Assembly: GCA_024743315.1 (NCBI GenBank)
Contig: JANSWU010000007.1
Coordinates: 1 to 64,000, forward strand
DNA from: Hyphomonadaceae bacterium
GTDB lineage: Bacteria; Pseudomonadota; Alphaproteobacteria; Caulobacterales; Hyphomonadaceae
DNA: 64,000 nt
Direction: 5' to 3'
The notes beneath the pieces were generated by a model, which saw nothing but the letters and a program-made list of their open reading frames with translations, did no database searches and was not told the origin of the DNA. Positions 7,838 to 16,779 of this stretch are shown here, one piece after another. A program made the position numbers and the translations under genes. Positions within the stretch are counted from its first letter, which is position 1; each line of letters begins with the position of its first letter.

Positions 7838-10039
7838 ATGGGAAAATGGACCCGTAGAGGATTTATCGCAGCCGGCGTCTTGAGCGGCGGTGTGCTGGCC
7901 GTCGGCGTTGGCATTCGCGAAGGCCACCGCGCCCCGAAACTGGCAGGTTTGGTCGCCGATGAGGACGAGACACTGATCAATGTCTGGGTCAAACTCAGTC
8001 GCGACAACACGATCACGGCCATCGTTCCGCATAGCGAAATGGGGCAGGGTGTCTTCACCTCAATGGCCCAGATGCTGGCCGATGAAATGGATGCTGACTG
8101 GGAGAAGGTGACATTCGAACAAGCGCCAGCCCATGAAGCTTATGCCAATTATCCGCTCGGCCGGGAATTCATCATGGGCGACGCGACAGTGCCGGGTTTT
8201 GTCCAGGACTCGCTGAATGGCGGCTTCTTGCGGATTGCCCAATCCATGGGATTGCAGATCACCGGCGGCAGCACGGCTGTGCGCTTCACGGGCATGGGCG
8301 GGATGCGGATTGCCGGGGCCGCCGCGCGCGAAATGATCGTCAAAGCGGCCGCCAAGACCTGGAACGTTTCCGCGACCGAACTGCGGACCGAAAACAGCTA
8401 TGTCTTTGCTGACTCGATGGGGCTCTCCGCGCCTTATTCTGATTTTGCCCTGCAAGCGGGTAAATATGCGCCGCCAACGCAGCCCAAACTGAAATCGCCA
8501 GATCAATACACGCTAATGGGTACGTCGGTGCCGCGCGTTGACATTCCGTCGAAAACGGATGGCACCGCGGAATTCGGTATCGATGTTGATCTGCCAGGTA
8601 TGAAATATGCGGCCGTTATGGGCCCCCCTGTATTGGGGGCCATGACCCAAGGCGTCGACGATACATATGCCCGGGATATGCCAGGCGTGATCAAGATTCT
8701 CGACAAGGGCAGTTTTGTGGCGGTGGTCGCCGACGGTTATTGGCAGGCCGAGAACGCCATCCGGCAGCTCACGGTCACCTGGTCCGAGACCGGCGCAGAA
8801 CAGCTAACCCACGAGGATATTTTCCAAAAGATGCGGGCGGCCATGGATGCGGCGGGCGACAAAGGCGAAAAAGATGTCACCGTTGGCAATGTCCAGCGAG
8901 CGATGGCCAATGCAGCGCGAGTCTATGAGGCCGAGTATACGGTCCCGTTCCTGGCGCACGCTGCGATGGAGCCGTTAAATGCCACAGCCTGGGTGCGTGA
9001 CGGCAAAGTGGATCTATGGTCTGGCCTGCAAAACCCGCTGGCGGTGCGCGATGAAATCGCGGCTGCGCTGGATGTGAAAAAGCATGATGTGACCATCCAT
9101 AATGTCATGCTGGGCGGCGGTTTTGGACGACGCTCAAATGCTGACTATCCGCTCATGGCGGTGGAGATCGCGAAGGAATTCACCCATCCGGTCAAAATGA
9201 TCTGGTCACGCGAACAGGACACCCAGCAGGACTGGTATCGTCCCGCCTCCGTGAGCCGATTCAAGGCGGCCTTGGACGCAGACGGCATGCCGCTCTCCTG
9301 GGATAATCTCTTCACCGAAAAGCATGATCCGCCTGAGGCGTCACATATCCCCTACAAGATCGACAATCAGCTGATTCATTATGCCAATGCCGAGCACCAC
9401 ATTCGTTTCGGACCCTGGCGCTCCGTCGATCATACCCAGCATGGCTTCTTCATTGAAAGCTTTGTCGATGAGTTGGCCGATCAGGCCGGCATGGACGGCT
9501 ATACCTATCGTCGCAAACTGCTCGCGCATTCGCCGCGTTATACCAAAGTGCTCGACACTGCGGCTGAGGCGGCCGGTTGGGGGCGAGAGGTGCCGGACGG
9601 CCGCGGCCTTGGCATTGCTCTGGTCGACTCGTTTGGAACCGTCGTGGCGCAAGTCGTCGAAGTTGATGTGACGGGGCCAGAACCGCGTGTAGTGCACGTC
9701 TGGTGCGCCGCCGATCCTGGCTATGCAATGAACCCGGACGGCTTTATCGCGCAGATCGAAAGCGGGATCATTTATGGTCTGACCGCCGCCCTCTATGGCG
9801 AGATTACGATCGAGAACGGCGCCGTTGTTCAATCAAATTTCCATGATTATCCAATGTTGCGGATGGATCAGGCCCCAGAGATCAGCGTCGAGATCATCAA
9901 TAGCGGCGAAAAAGTCGGCGGTGGAGGTGAACCAGGAACGCCGCCTATCGCGCCCGCGCTCGCCAATGCGGTGTTTGCCGCCACGGGCGTGCGGGTGCGC
10001 TCGCAACCGATTGCGAATTTCATGCAAGGGCTGAGCTGA
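7838..10039 (+). CDS. iorB: molybdopterin-binding subunit of molybdenum hydroxylase (isoquinoline 1-oxidoreductase beta-like)
   Basis: A 733-residue catalytic subunit. The N-terminus (TRRGFIAAGVLSGGVLAVGVG) is a twin-arginine signal, so the enzyme is probably exported folded to the periplasm or held by the membrane. The fused MoCo domains of the xanthine dehydrogenase/aldehyde oxidase superfamily follow. Visible landmarks are SEMGQGVFTSMAQMLADEM, a GGGFGRRSNADYP loop and a terminal GEKVGGGGEPGTPPIAPALANA segment, where the Glu of GGGEPGTPP is the usual catalytic base. No XdhC-type maturation gene is adjacent. The substrate is unknown. Confidence 0.87.
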   Translation: MGKWTRRGFIAAGVLSGGVLAVGVGIREGHRAPKLAGLVADEDETLINVWVKLSRDNTITAIVPHSEMGQGVFTSMAQMLADEMDADWEKVTFEQAPAHEAYANYPLGREFIMGDATVPGFVQDSLNGGFLRIAQSMGLQITGGSTAVRFTGMGGMRIAGAAAREMIVKAAAKTWNVSATELRTENSYVFADSMGLSAPYSDFALQAGKYAPPTQPKLKSPDQYTLMGTSVPRVDIPSKTDGTAEFGIDVDLPGMKYAAVMGPPVLGAMTQGVDDTYARDMPGVIKILDKGSFVAVVADGYWQAENAIRQLTVTWSETGAEQLTHEDIFQKMRAAMDAAGDKGEKDVTVGNVQRAMANAARVYEAEYTVPFLAHAAMEPLNATAWVRDGKVDLWSGLQNPLAVRDEIAAALDVKKHDVTIHNVMLGGGFGRRSNADYPLMAVEIAKEFTHPVKMIWSREQDTQQDWYRPASVSRFKAALDADGMPLSWDNLFTEKHDPPEASHIPYKIDNQLIHYANAEHHIRFGPWRSVDHTQHGFFIESFVDELADQAGMDGYTYRRKLLAHSPRYTKVLDTAAEAAGWGREVPDGRGLGIALVDSFGTVVAQVVEVDVTGPEPRVVHVWCAADPGYAMNPDGFIAQIESGIIYGLTAALYGEITIENGAVVQSNFHDYPMLRMDQAPEISVEIINSGEKVGGGGEPGTPPIAPALANAVFAATGVRVRSQPIANFMQGLS

Positions 10040-10150
10040 TCTGTCTTTCTTGCTCCGATCAGGATTAATTTCACGACAGACGTGTGACCGGGTCTGGACC
10101 ATCGGTCCGGATCGATTGAACCTGAAAGTCGACCCTTTGCGAAGGATGGT

Positions 10151-11035
10151 ATGACAATGCGTTTCCTATTCATGATTGCCTTGTGGGGCGCGATGGCTTC
10201 GCTCAGCACGCAAGCAGTTGCCGAACAGACTCCTGTAACGCTTGCCAATACCGAGACATTCTCGATCTCGTCGGAGATTGTCGGCGACGAGTTTTTCATA
10301 AAGATCGCCTATCCGCGCGACTATGCGCAAACGGACAAGCGCTATCCTGTGCTCTATGTCACTGATGCCGAAACGAATTTTGGCGCCCTGCAATATGTGG
10401 CTCAGAGGCTCGCAAAGGATCAGCTTATCCCGGAATTGATCCTTGTCGGGATCGCCTATGATACAAGTTATAAGGAGTTCTATCGGCTGCGGTCGCGCGA
10501 TTTGCGCCCCTCCATCCCGGACGAACCCGAACTCGATCTCGGCGGGCGTCCGGATGAGGGCAAGGCGGAGAAATTTGCCGATTTCTTGCGGCGTGAACTT
10601 ATCCCGGCCATTGATGAGCAATATCGTACGATCGAGGGCGATCGCGCCTATTATGGCCATTCCTATGGTGGCCTGTTCGGGGTCTGGTCATTGATGTACG
10701 AGACCGATCTGTTCAACCGGTATGTCATTTTGAGCCCATCGCTGTGGTGGGGGGAGCTCTGGTGGGGGTCCCCGCGCATCAGCCATGGCTATCATATTCT
10801 TCCTGAACGGGCCGCCACGCACGGCACGCCGGAGCTAGAGGCGCGCGTCTTCGTGGCGTCCGGCGAGCTGGAACCTCGCATTGATGAGCTTCAGGAAAAA
10901 TGGGCAACCGCCATTCGTCCAATGCTCGATCCAAGCGTGAAGATGCGGGATCTGATCTATGAAGATGAGACCCATCGTACGATTTTCGGGCGCGGCATTA
11001 TGGATGGATTGCGCTTCGTGTTTGCAGATGAGTAA
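10151..11035 (+). CDS. exported alpha/beta hydrolase, esterase-D/enterochelin-esterase-like
   Basis: A 294-residue protein with a signal peptide (MRFLFMIALWGAMASLSTQAVAEQ). The catalytic domain has the nucleophile elbow GHSYGGLFG, with the acid and His expected in the C-terminal third (EDETHRTIFGRG contains the likely His). The family includes Fes/IroE-like siderophore esterases and esterase D. No siderophore genes are near, so the substrate stays open. It is transcribed away from iorB after a 111-base gap and may be separate. It ends convergent with lpd, with a hairpin in the gap. Confidence 0.82.
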   Translation: MTMRFLFMIALWGAMASLSTQAVAEQTPVTLANTETFSISSEIVGDEFFIKIAYPRDYAQTDKRYPVLYVTDAETNFGALQYVAQRLAKDQLIPELILVGIAYDTSYKEFYRLRSRDLRPSIPDEPELDLGGRPDEGKAEKFADFLRRELIPAIDEQYRTIEGDRAYYGHSYGGLFGVWSLMYETDLFNRYVILSPSLWWGELWWGSPRISHGYHILPERAATHGTPELEARVFVASGELEPRIDELQEKWATAIRPMLDPSVKMRDLIYEDETHRTIFGRGIMDGLRFVFADE

Positions 11036-11042
11036 ATTGGCC

Positions 11043-11062
11043 GAGGCCGCCGAAACGGCCTC
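11043..11062. terminator. hairpin between convergent esterase and lpd genes
   Basis: A perfect 7-bp stem GAGGCCG / CGGCCTC with a 6-base loop sits in the 30-base gap between two convergent genes. It may act as a bidirectional terminator. There is no strong T-run on either side, so efficiency is uncertain. Confidence 0.45.
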
Positions 11063-11065
11063 GCC

Positions 11066-12469
11066 TTACATCTGCATGGTCCAGCCTTCAACGCCCATCG
11101 CCGCCTGACGCACCGCTTCCGACATGGTTGGGTGGGCGTGGCAAGTGCGGGCAACATCCTCTGAGGAGGCGCCGAACTCCATTGCGATGGCAATCTCGTG
11201 AATCATTTCGCCGACGCCGACACCGATCATGTGCGCGCCGAGAATCTTGTCCGTGCCTTCTTCGGCGAGGATTTTCACGAAGCCAGTTGTCTCGTGATTG
11301 GTCCGGGCGCGGGAATTGGCCATGAATGGGAACTTGCCCTTCTTATACTTGATCCCGGCCTCTTTGAGCTGTTCCTCGGTTTTCCCGATCGAAGCAATTT
11401 CCGGATTGGTGTAGACCACGCCGGGGACCAGATTGTAGTCGACATGCCCGGCCTTGCCGGCAATGATTTCCGCCACCGCAGCACCATCATCTTCAGCCTT
11501 GTGGGCCAGCATCGGTCCGGCGATGCAATCGCCGATGGCCCAGACACCGTCGGCAACTTTGAAATGATCCGTGGTTTCGATCACGCCCCGCTTGTCTGTC
11601 TTGCCACCGACATTTTCGAGGCCGAGCCCTTCCGTATAAGGGCGGCGCCCGACAGCCACGATGACGATGTCGGCATCCAGGGTTTCCGCCTCGCCCCCAG
11701 CGGCCGGTTCCATGGTCAGTTTCAGTTTGGTTTTCAGCTTCTCAACGCTGGTTACTTTGGTGCCGAGTTTGAAGTCGAGGCCTTGTTTCTTGAACGTACG
11801 CTGCGCCTCTTTGGCGATCTCATTGTCCGTGCCTGGCAAGATCCGGTCGAGATATTCGATCACCGTCACCTCAGACCCGAGCCGTGACCAGACACAGCCC
11901 ATTTCAAGTCCAATCACGCCGGCGCCGATCAGGACCAGCTTTTTCGGGATCGCTTTCAAGCTCAGCGCCCCGGTATTCGAGACAATCCGTTCTTCATCGA
12001 TCTCGATGCCCGGAAGCGTTGAGGGCTCAGAGCCTGTCGCGATGACAATATTCTTCGCCGACAGGGTCTGTTTCGAACCGTCTGGCGCGGTCACTTCAAC
12101 CTGTCCGGGGGCTTTTATGTGGCCTTTGCCCTGGATGTGATCGACCTTGTTTTTCTTGAGCAGGAAGGCCACACCCTTGGTCAGGCCGTCCACCGCATCG
12201 GCTTTCTGCGACATCATTTGTTCGAGGTCGACTTCGAGCTTGCCGGTCTTGATGCCCATATCGGCGAAATCATTCTTTGCAGCGGCATAGAATTCGGATG
12301 CGTGCAACAAAGCTTTGGACGGAATACAGCCGACATTCAGGCAGGTTCCGCCCAGCGTGTCGCGCATTTCGATACAGGCTGTTTTCAGCCCCAATTGTCC
12401 TGCTCGGATTGCACAATTGTAGCCGCCGGGGCCACCGCCGATAATTACGACGTCATAGGTCTCTGCCAT
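11066..12469 (-). CDS. lpd: dihydrolipoyl dehydrogenase
   Basis: E3 flavoprotein of the 2-oxoacid dehydrogenase complexes, oxidising dihydrolipoyl groups with NAD+. From the ATG at 12469 it has 467 residues, a normal E3 length; an upstream in-frame start at 12514 would add 15 atypical residues. The FAD motif GGGPGGYNCA (11-20), redox-active Cys43/Cys48 in GGTCLNVGCIP, NAD motif GAGVIGLEMG and the C-terminal HAHPTMSEA catalytic His are all present. It lies alone rather than beside E1/E2 genes. Other subunits must be encoded elsewhere. Confidence 0.95.
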   Translation of the reverse strand: MAETYDVVIIGGGPGGYNCAIRAGQLGLKTACIEMRDTLGGTCLNVGCIPSKALLHASEFYAAAKNDFADMGIKTGKLEVDLEQMMSQKADAVDGLTKGVAFLLKKNKVDHIQGKGHIKAPGQVEVTAPDGSKQTLSAKNIVIATGSEPSTLPGIEIDEERIVSNTGALSLKAIPKKLVLIGAGVIGLEMGCVWSRLGSEVTVIEYLDRILPGTDNEIAKEAQRTFKKQGLDFKLGTKVTSVEKLKTKLKLTMEPAAGGEAETLDADIVIVAVGRRPYTEGLGLENVGGKTDKRGVIETTDHFKVADGVWAIGDCIAGPMLAHKAEDDGAAVAEIIAGKAGHVDYNLVPGVVYTNPEIASIGKTEEQLKEAGIKYKKGKFPFMANSRARTNHETTGFVKILAEEGTDKILGAHMIGVGVGEMIHEIAIAMEFGASSEDVARTCHAHPTMSEAVRQAAMGVEGWTMQM

Positions 12470-12553
12470 GGGATATTTTGCCTGTTTCAGCTCGCCAGTA
12501 GAATCTGGCGGCAACCTAGTGTCACCGACAGCAAATGCAATCGGAGAAACGTC

Positions 12554-12916
12554 TTAGGCGCGACGTAATGTCAGAATAAGAACAGAAAGCGCGATCGCGG
12601 CGAGGCCAAAGATCACTTCATCCATCCACAAGCCTGAATCTGCGCCCGAAGCCGCCATCAGACCACCCAGAATGGCGAAGAAGACGGACCCGACGGTCGC
12701 GACAGTCGCGCCCATACGGGAGGATAGAATGACCATCAGACCGCCGATTGACATCAACGCGGTGCTGATCACACGGATGATACCGGTTGGCGGTTCAAAC
12801 AGGGCGCTAGCGAGGTCTCCGCCGCGCGAAGTGAACGCCATGATGGCTTCAAGCGCGCCCCAGCCCAGCCATAGACCAAGTCCCAGCATCACCAAGCCAG
12901 CAACTCTTCTCACCAT
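12554..12916 (-). CDS. small membrane protein, four predicted helices
   Basis: A 120-residue hydrophobic protein with about four membrane segments (GLVMLGLGLWLGWGALEAIMAF, a central VISTALMSIGGLMVIL, VATVGSVFFAILGGLMAA and a C-terminal VIFGLAAIALSVLIL). No motif points to a function. It stands 84 bases upstream of lpd on the same strand and could be co-transcribed. Composition is typical of this window. Confidence 0.6.
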   Translation of the reverse strand: MVRRVAGLVMLGLGLWLGWGALEAIMAFTSRGGDLASALFEPPTGIIRVISTALMSIGGLMVILSSRMGATVATVGSVFFAILGGLMAASGADSGLWMDEVIFGLAAIALSVLILTLRRA

Positions 12917-13016
12917 GAGAATTCCTCCCGCAGAATTTCGTTGTGACGGATTTGTCAGTGATTTGCAAACGAAGCGAAAACCTGCGGAGACCTTTTAGAG
13001 GCAGCTTTGTGGCGGT

Positions 13017-13631
13017 TTATTGACCGCGCTGCCGCGCCCGCATTTTTCGTCCCTCGGCCGCAAAGTGAGCGCGTTGCCGGGCAATCGCCGCTGGAATAGG
13101 GCGTCTGTATTTTTGCTTGATCACAGGTTTGGCCGACGTGTCTGGGACCGGGGCCTGGACATAGATGACCTGCTGTTGGGACGGGTCTACTTTTTGTATG
13201 TCAGGTTTTTTCGCCGGTTTGCGGCATAGCTCCCAGACCGCGATGCCGAGCAGGACCGCGCCGGCAGCGGCGCCAGCGACCGCGCCTTCACCGGCGCTCG
13301 GGTCCTGCCACCAGCCCGGCTCGAAATCGACCAGGAAGACGCACGGAAAGCCAGCTGCAACACCCATCAGGTACCAGACCAAAGCAGAGCGGTGCTTGTT
13401 CCCAAGGCTCAGCGCGGCCGCGTAGAGGCAGAGCGCGGAGAGAAAATAGGGGGCGCCATAGGCGATCCCAAGTTCACGCCAATCGATTCCAGCCAATCCG
13501 GACATGGCTTCTTCTTCGAGCATGAAGCCTGCCACCATCATCAGGCTTGGCCACCGGATCGCGGCCATCGCCCCGAAGGCAAAAGCAATCGCGTAGAGGG
13601 CTATGAGAAGGGCGATCAAGCGACGTGGCAT
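13017..13631 (-). CDS. membrane protein with basic cytoplasmic tail, function unknown
   Basis: A 204-residue protein with about four hydrophobic helices in the first 140 residues (including LIALLIALYAIAFAFGAMAA and GAVAGAAAGAVLLGIAVWEL). A 60-residue Lys/Arg/Gln-rich tail ends in RKMRARQRGQ. The tail is probably cytoplasmic and could contact RNA or acidic lipids, but this is speculation. No family is recognised. It is monocistronic as far as can be seen, with a 239-base gap to the divergent DUF3429 gene. Confidence 0.6.
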   Translation of the reverse strand: MPRRLIALLIALYAIAFAFGAMAAIRWPSLMMVAGFMLEEEAMSGLAGIDWRELGIAYGAPYFLSALCLYAAALSLGNKHRSALVWYLMGVAAGFPCVFLVDFEPGWWQDPSAGEGAVAGAAAGAVLLGIAVWELCRKPAKKPDIQKVDPSQQQVIYVQAPVPDTSAKPVIKQKYRRPIPAAIARQRAHFAAEGRKMRARQRGQ

Positions 13632-13870
13632 AGGTCTTCTTAGGCCACCGAAATTGATATGCGATGAATACTCCGTGCAGGTTTGCTTGAAACCGCCATG
13701 TTTCGATTAGGCATTCGCTAAGATGATGGTGGAAAGTCGACCCTGTTCGTCTCGGCACGCGATCCGAATGTGCTCTCAAAACGGAAACTTTGAGGGCGAA
13801 GTTTGTAAAGTCGAATTAAACCATAGGTTAAAAAAGCTGTGGCAAGTATTTAGCCAAAGGGATTTGAGCT

Positions 13871-14329
13871 ATGTTCCGACAAAGTCCACCTCAGGTGCCG
13901 ATGGCGCTTATGTTCGCGGGGATCATTCCGTTCGCCGCGACCGCTGGCGTGATGTTTGTCTGGCGCGAGGATCTCGCTCTGATGAATCTGGCCGCACTGT
14001 GGTTGCTGGTCTATGCCGCCGTCATCCTGAGTTTCCTCGGCGGCGTGCGCTGGGGCGCTGAGATCGCTAAACGGGAACGCCCGCGCTTCGCGGAACTCGG
14101 GCCCTCCGTGCTTGGCGCACTGGCCGGCTGGGGTCTGGTTATGGCCGGGTTTCAGCATGGCATGCAGACCTGGATTTTTGCAGGCATGCTGGCCGCGCTG
14201 ATCCTTCACTATGTCTATGACAGCATTTCCCCGGAGTTGCCGATCTGGTACCGGCGCATGCGGCTCTGGCCGACATTGGGAGCTGTTTTGTCGTTGGCTT
14301 TGGCCTTCTTTCTACTCGGCCGGGCTTAG
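13871..14329 (+). CDS. DUF3429 family membrane protein
   Basis: A 152-residue protein with four to five membrane segments. The central AAVILSFLGGVRWGAEIAKRERPRF region, with a conserved Gly-Gly-x-x-W-Gly pattern, is characteristic of DUF3429. Family function is not established. The last 18 bases overlap the 3' end of dsbB on the opposite strand. There is no obvious operon partner. Confidence 0.78.
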   Translation: MFRQSPPQVPMALMFAGIIPFAATAGVMFVWREDLALMNLAALWLLVYAAVILSFLGGVRWGAEIAKRERPRFAELGPSVLGALAGWGLVMAGFQHGMQTWIFAGMLAALILHYVYDSISPELPIWYRRMRLWPTLGAVLSLALAFFLLGRA

Positions 14330-14854
14330 GACCCGTGTGCGCGGCAGGCTGATGCCCGCAGCCCGAAAGCTGATCGCCGCAAAGACCAGTGAAATCAGCG
14401 CATTCCACCCTGCCATAGAGAGGCCATAACGCCCGCCCCAGGGATCATCAGTACAAGATGGGACGCCTTGGGCCTGATTGAGATTGGTCGGATCGAACGC
14501 ATCCATATTAAAGGCTTCAGTGGCGATACACCCGCTCGGCGCCGGCCAAAACTTATACTCCACTCCGGCATGATAGGCGGCGACCACGGCACCGGTCAGG
14601 AAGACCAGTCCGAGCATGATATTGAATGCCAGAATGAAGCGAGGGTTTTGTCGGATCTGCCAGAGAACCAGCGCCGTGACTGTCATTGCGACCACGGCCC
14701 AGTAAACCTCACGCTGCCTGAGGCAAAGCGGGCAAGGCAATAACAGCGCAAAGGTTTCAAATGCGTGCGCGGCACCGAGCATGGCCAACGAAGCCAGCAT
14801 AGCCAGGACCGGCCAGCGCCAGGTTTTCAGCAAAGGATCAATCCGCTCAAACAT
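14312..14854 (-). CDS. dsbB: disulfide bond formation protein DsbB
   Basis: Inner-membrane quinone reductase that reoxidises DsbA. I start it at the ATG at 14854 (180 residues), because the upstream extension to 14905 is cysteine-rich and atypical. The first redox pair is Cys41/Cys44 in CPLCLRQREVYW, including the conserved Gln-Arg at the quinone site. The second pair is Cys109 and Cys134 in the periplasmic loop. Four membrane segments are visible. No dsbA gene is adjacent. Confidence 0.88.
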   Translation of the reverse strand: MFERIDPLLKTWRWPVLAMLASLAMLGAAHAFETFALLLPCPLCLRQREVYWAVVAMTVTALVLWQIRQNPRFILAFNIMLGLVFLTGAVVAAYHAGVEYKFWPAPSGCIATEAFNMDAFDPTNLNQAQGVPSCTDDPWGGRYGLSMAGWNALISLVFAAISFRAAGISLPRTRVLSPAE

Positions 14855-14934
14855 ACGCTTAAAATTGTCCCGGCAGCCGCAAGAGTCCATGCGGCAACCA
14901 AGCACGGGGGTTTACGAACCTGTCATGTTTGGAC

Positions 14935-15549
14935 TTAGCCGAGCAGCATGTCCTTGAGCGAAGTGATGATCCAGGTTGACCCGGTCAGCAGGATGCCGAT
15001 CCAGACCGAGCCCAAAATCGCGCCGAGGATCACCAATAACCCGTCGCGCGCCATCAAGCCGAAGGCGACGATGGCGACCGCGATGGCGGGGGTTGAATTG
15101 GTGAGCGGCAATGGCACCAGGATGGAGGCGCAAAACGCTGTCAGGAACAGCGCCACGACGCGTTCCATGGATTTTCCGGTCAGGAAAGTGAGGCGCGGAT
15201 GTGAAATCACTTCGAGCCAACCAAACCATTTCCGGCCAAAGCCCGATGTCCGCGTCAAGCCCGCTTTATTGATCATCCTTTGTCCGAACTTTTCCGGCAA
15301 CCAGGGCTCTTCACGACCCGCCAACATTTGCAGGGTCAGCGCCATCATAGGCAGCGAAACGACTTGCGGGACGCCATAGAGAAACGGAATTGCGCAGGGC
15401 AAAGCAAGAATGAACAGCATCGCGCCAAACGCGCGTTCCTCAAGCCGGTCGAGGATTTGGTGCAGGCTGAAACCTTCTTCTGGCGCTTCAGCGGCCATGG
15501 CTTCAAGCGATTGCAAGAAGGTACGCGGGGGCTGTGTCGTCTCGGTCAT
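14935..15549 (-). CDS. exoD: ExoD family membrane protein
   Basis: A 204-residue protein from the ATG at 15549; the open frame continues upstream to 15618 but lacks family-like sequence. The ExoD pattern is present: FSLHQILDRLEERAFGAMLFILALPCAIPFLYGVPQ early, then further hydrophobic segments and a terminal GILLTGSTWIITSLKDM. In rhizobia ExoD mutants are affected in exopolysaccharide and alkali tolerance. The biochemical activity is unknown. The gene is monocistronic, between dsbB and tRNA-Leu. Confidence 0.85.
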   Translation of the reverse strand: MTETTQPPRTFLQSLEAMAAEAPEEGFSLHQILDRLEERAFGAMLFILALPCAIPFLYGVPQVVSLPMMALTLQMLAGREEPWLPEKFGQRMINKAGLTRTSGFGRKWFGWLEVISHPRLTFLTGKSMERVVALFLTAFCASILVPLPLTNSTPAIAVAIVAFGLMARDGLLVILGAILGSVWIGILLTGSTWIITSLKDMLLG

Positions 15550-15641
15550 TGCCGCCTGACTAGCGAGCTTTGTGCCAACCGCAAAGTGGTGATTGACGCC
15601 GAAGCGCGGCTGCGGCACTTAGGCGGCCTGCCTGATCAGGA

Positions 15642-15728
15642 GCCTCCCTGGCGGAATTGGTAGACGCGACGGATTCAAAATCCGTTTCTGGCAACAGAGT
15701 GCCGGTTCGAGTCCGGCGGGAGGTACCA
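15642..15728 (+). tRNA. tRNA-Leu (CAA)
   Basis: A class II tRNA of 87 bases. The acceptor stem GCCTCCC pairs with GGGAGGT (15718-15724). The anticodon stem ACGGA / TCCGT encloses the loop TTCAAAA with anticodon CAA. It has the long variable arm expected for tRNA-Leu, a T-arm with GGTTCGAGTCC, and CCA is encoded at 15726-15728. It decodes UUG. Confidence 0.96.
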
Positions 15729-15775
15729 TCAGATCAGCGAAATGCCCCCCTTTGGAAAGCGGCCATGGCGATTGC

Positions 15776-16558
15776 CTATTTGAAGGTGAATTTCGGGGCG
15801 CGCTTCTCGAGGAAGGCGCGATAACCATCCTGGAAATCTTCATTGGAAAAACCCTCGACGAAGAGCTCGGCGGCTTGGTTATCGGCATCTGACCAACCAG
15901 ATTGAAGGCCTTTGATCATCGACTTGATCGCCCTTGTCGACCATTGCGAGCTCTCAGATATGTCACGGGCGAGGGCGCGTGCGGTGGCGAGCGCGCGGCC
16001 TTCCTCGACCAATCGGTCGATTAATTTCATCTCTTTGGCTTCTTCGGCGAGAAAGATGCGACCGGTAAACAGGATGTCCTTCGCGGCGCCGGGTCCAATC
16101 GCTTCGAGTAGGCGGCGCGTATCCCCAACCGGATAGACCAGGCCAAGCCTGGCCGGCGTGACACCGAATTTGGACCGAGCGCTCGCAACCCTTATGTCGC
16201 AAGCCATGGCAAGGCTCACTCCGCCCCCTACGCAGGCCCCTTCAATCGCGGCAATTGTTGGTTTGGAGCAATGTTCGAGCGCATTCAATGCTGCTGCAAT
16301 CGTATCGCCAGCAGCTTTTGCGCTGGCCTTCGTCGAATAAGTCTTTTCGAATTCCGAAATATCGGCGCCGGCTGCAAAAGCGCCTGTGTCGCCGCCATGG
16401 ATGAGCAGAACCTTCGCGCCCGGATCGGCGGCCACTTGATCGACGAGGTCCGGGATCTTGGCCCACATATCAATAGATAGGGCATTGCGTTTCTGCGGCT
16501 TGTTGAGGACGATTTCCGCGAGTGGCGCGGCCAGGTCCATACGGATTGAAGCGGTCAA
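15776..16558 (-). CDS. enoyl-CoA hydratase/isomerase family protein
   Basis: A crotonase-fold protein of about 260 residues. The NKPQKRNALSIDMW start motif, oxyanion-hole region HGGDTGAFAAGADISEF, and IEGACVGGGVSLAMACDIRVAS helix are clear. A TTG start at 16558 is chosen because a GAAGG site sits 6 bases upstream and it matches the usual family length. The ATG at 16540 would also work; the open frame to 16663 is not family-like. It would hydrate enoyl-CoA thioesters in beta-oxidation or a related acyl-CoA pathway; the exact substrate is not readable. Confidence 0.87.
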   Translation of the reverse strand: MTASIRMDLAAPLAEIVLNKPQKRNALSIDMWAKIPDLVDQVAADPGAKVLLIHGGDTGAFAAGADISEFEKTYSTKASAKAAGDTIAAALNALEHCSKPTIAAIEGACVGGGVSLAMACDIRVASARSKFGVTPARLGLVYPVGDTRRLLEAIGPGAAKDILFTGRIFLAEEAKEMKLIDRLVEEGRALATARALARDISESSQWSTRAIKSMIKGLQSGWSDADNQAAELFVEGFSNEDFQDGYRAFLEKRAPKFTFK

Positions 16559-16779
16559 TGGGCACCTTCGGTTAATGCTCCAAGTGGAGGCATAGCGTCT
16601 TAATAGGCAAGGAGTGCCTCGCGAGGCAAGCCGCCTCGCCGTTCGGCGAGCTCGCGCCACCAAACTGCTGCGATGGTGGTGTCGTCGCCTGTTTTACTGT
16701 CAAAACAGCTGAACCGGGAGGGTTGGTCGCACTTGCTAATCCAGTCGATGACTTAAATAAGCAGGCAAAGGATGATCTA

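Noticed and set aside
14855..14905. N-terminal extension of DsbB to 14905
   Set aside because: The added residues are Cys-rich and unlike the family; the ATG at 14854 gives the normal DsbB start.
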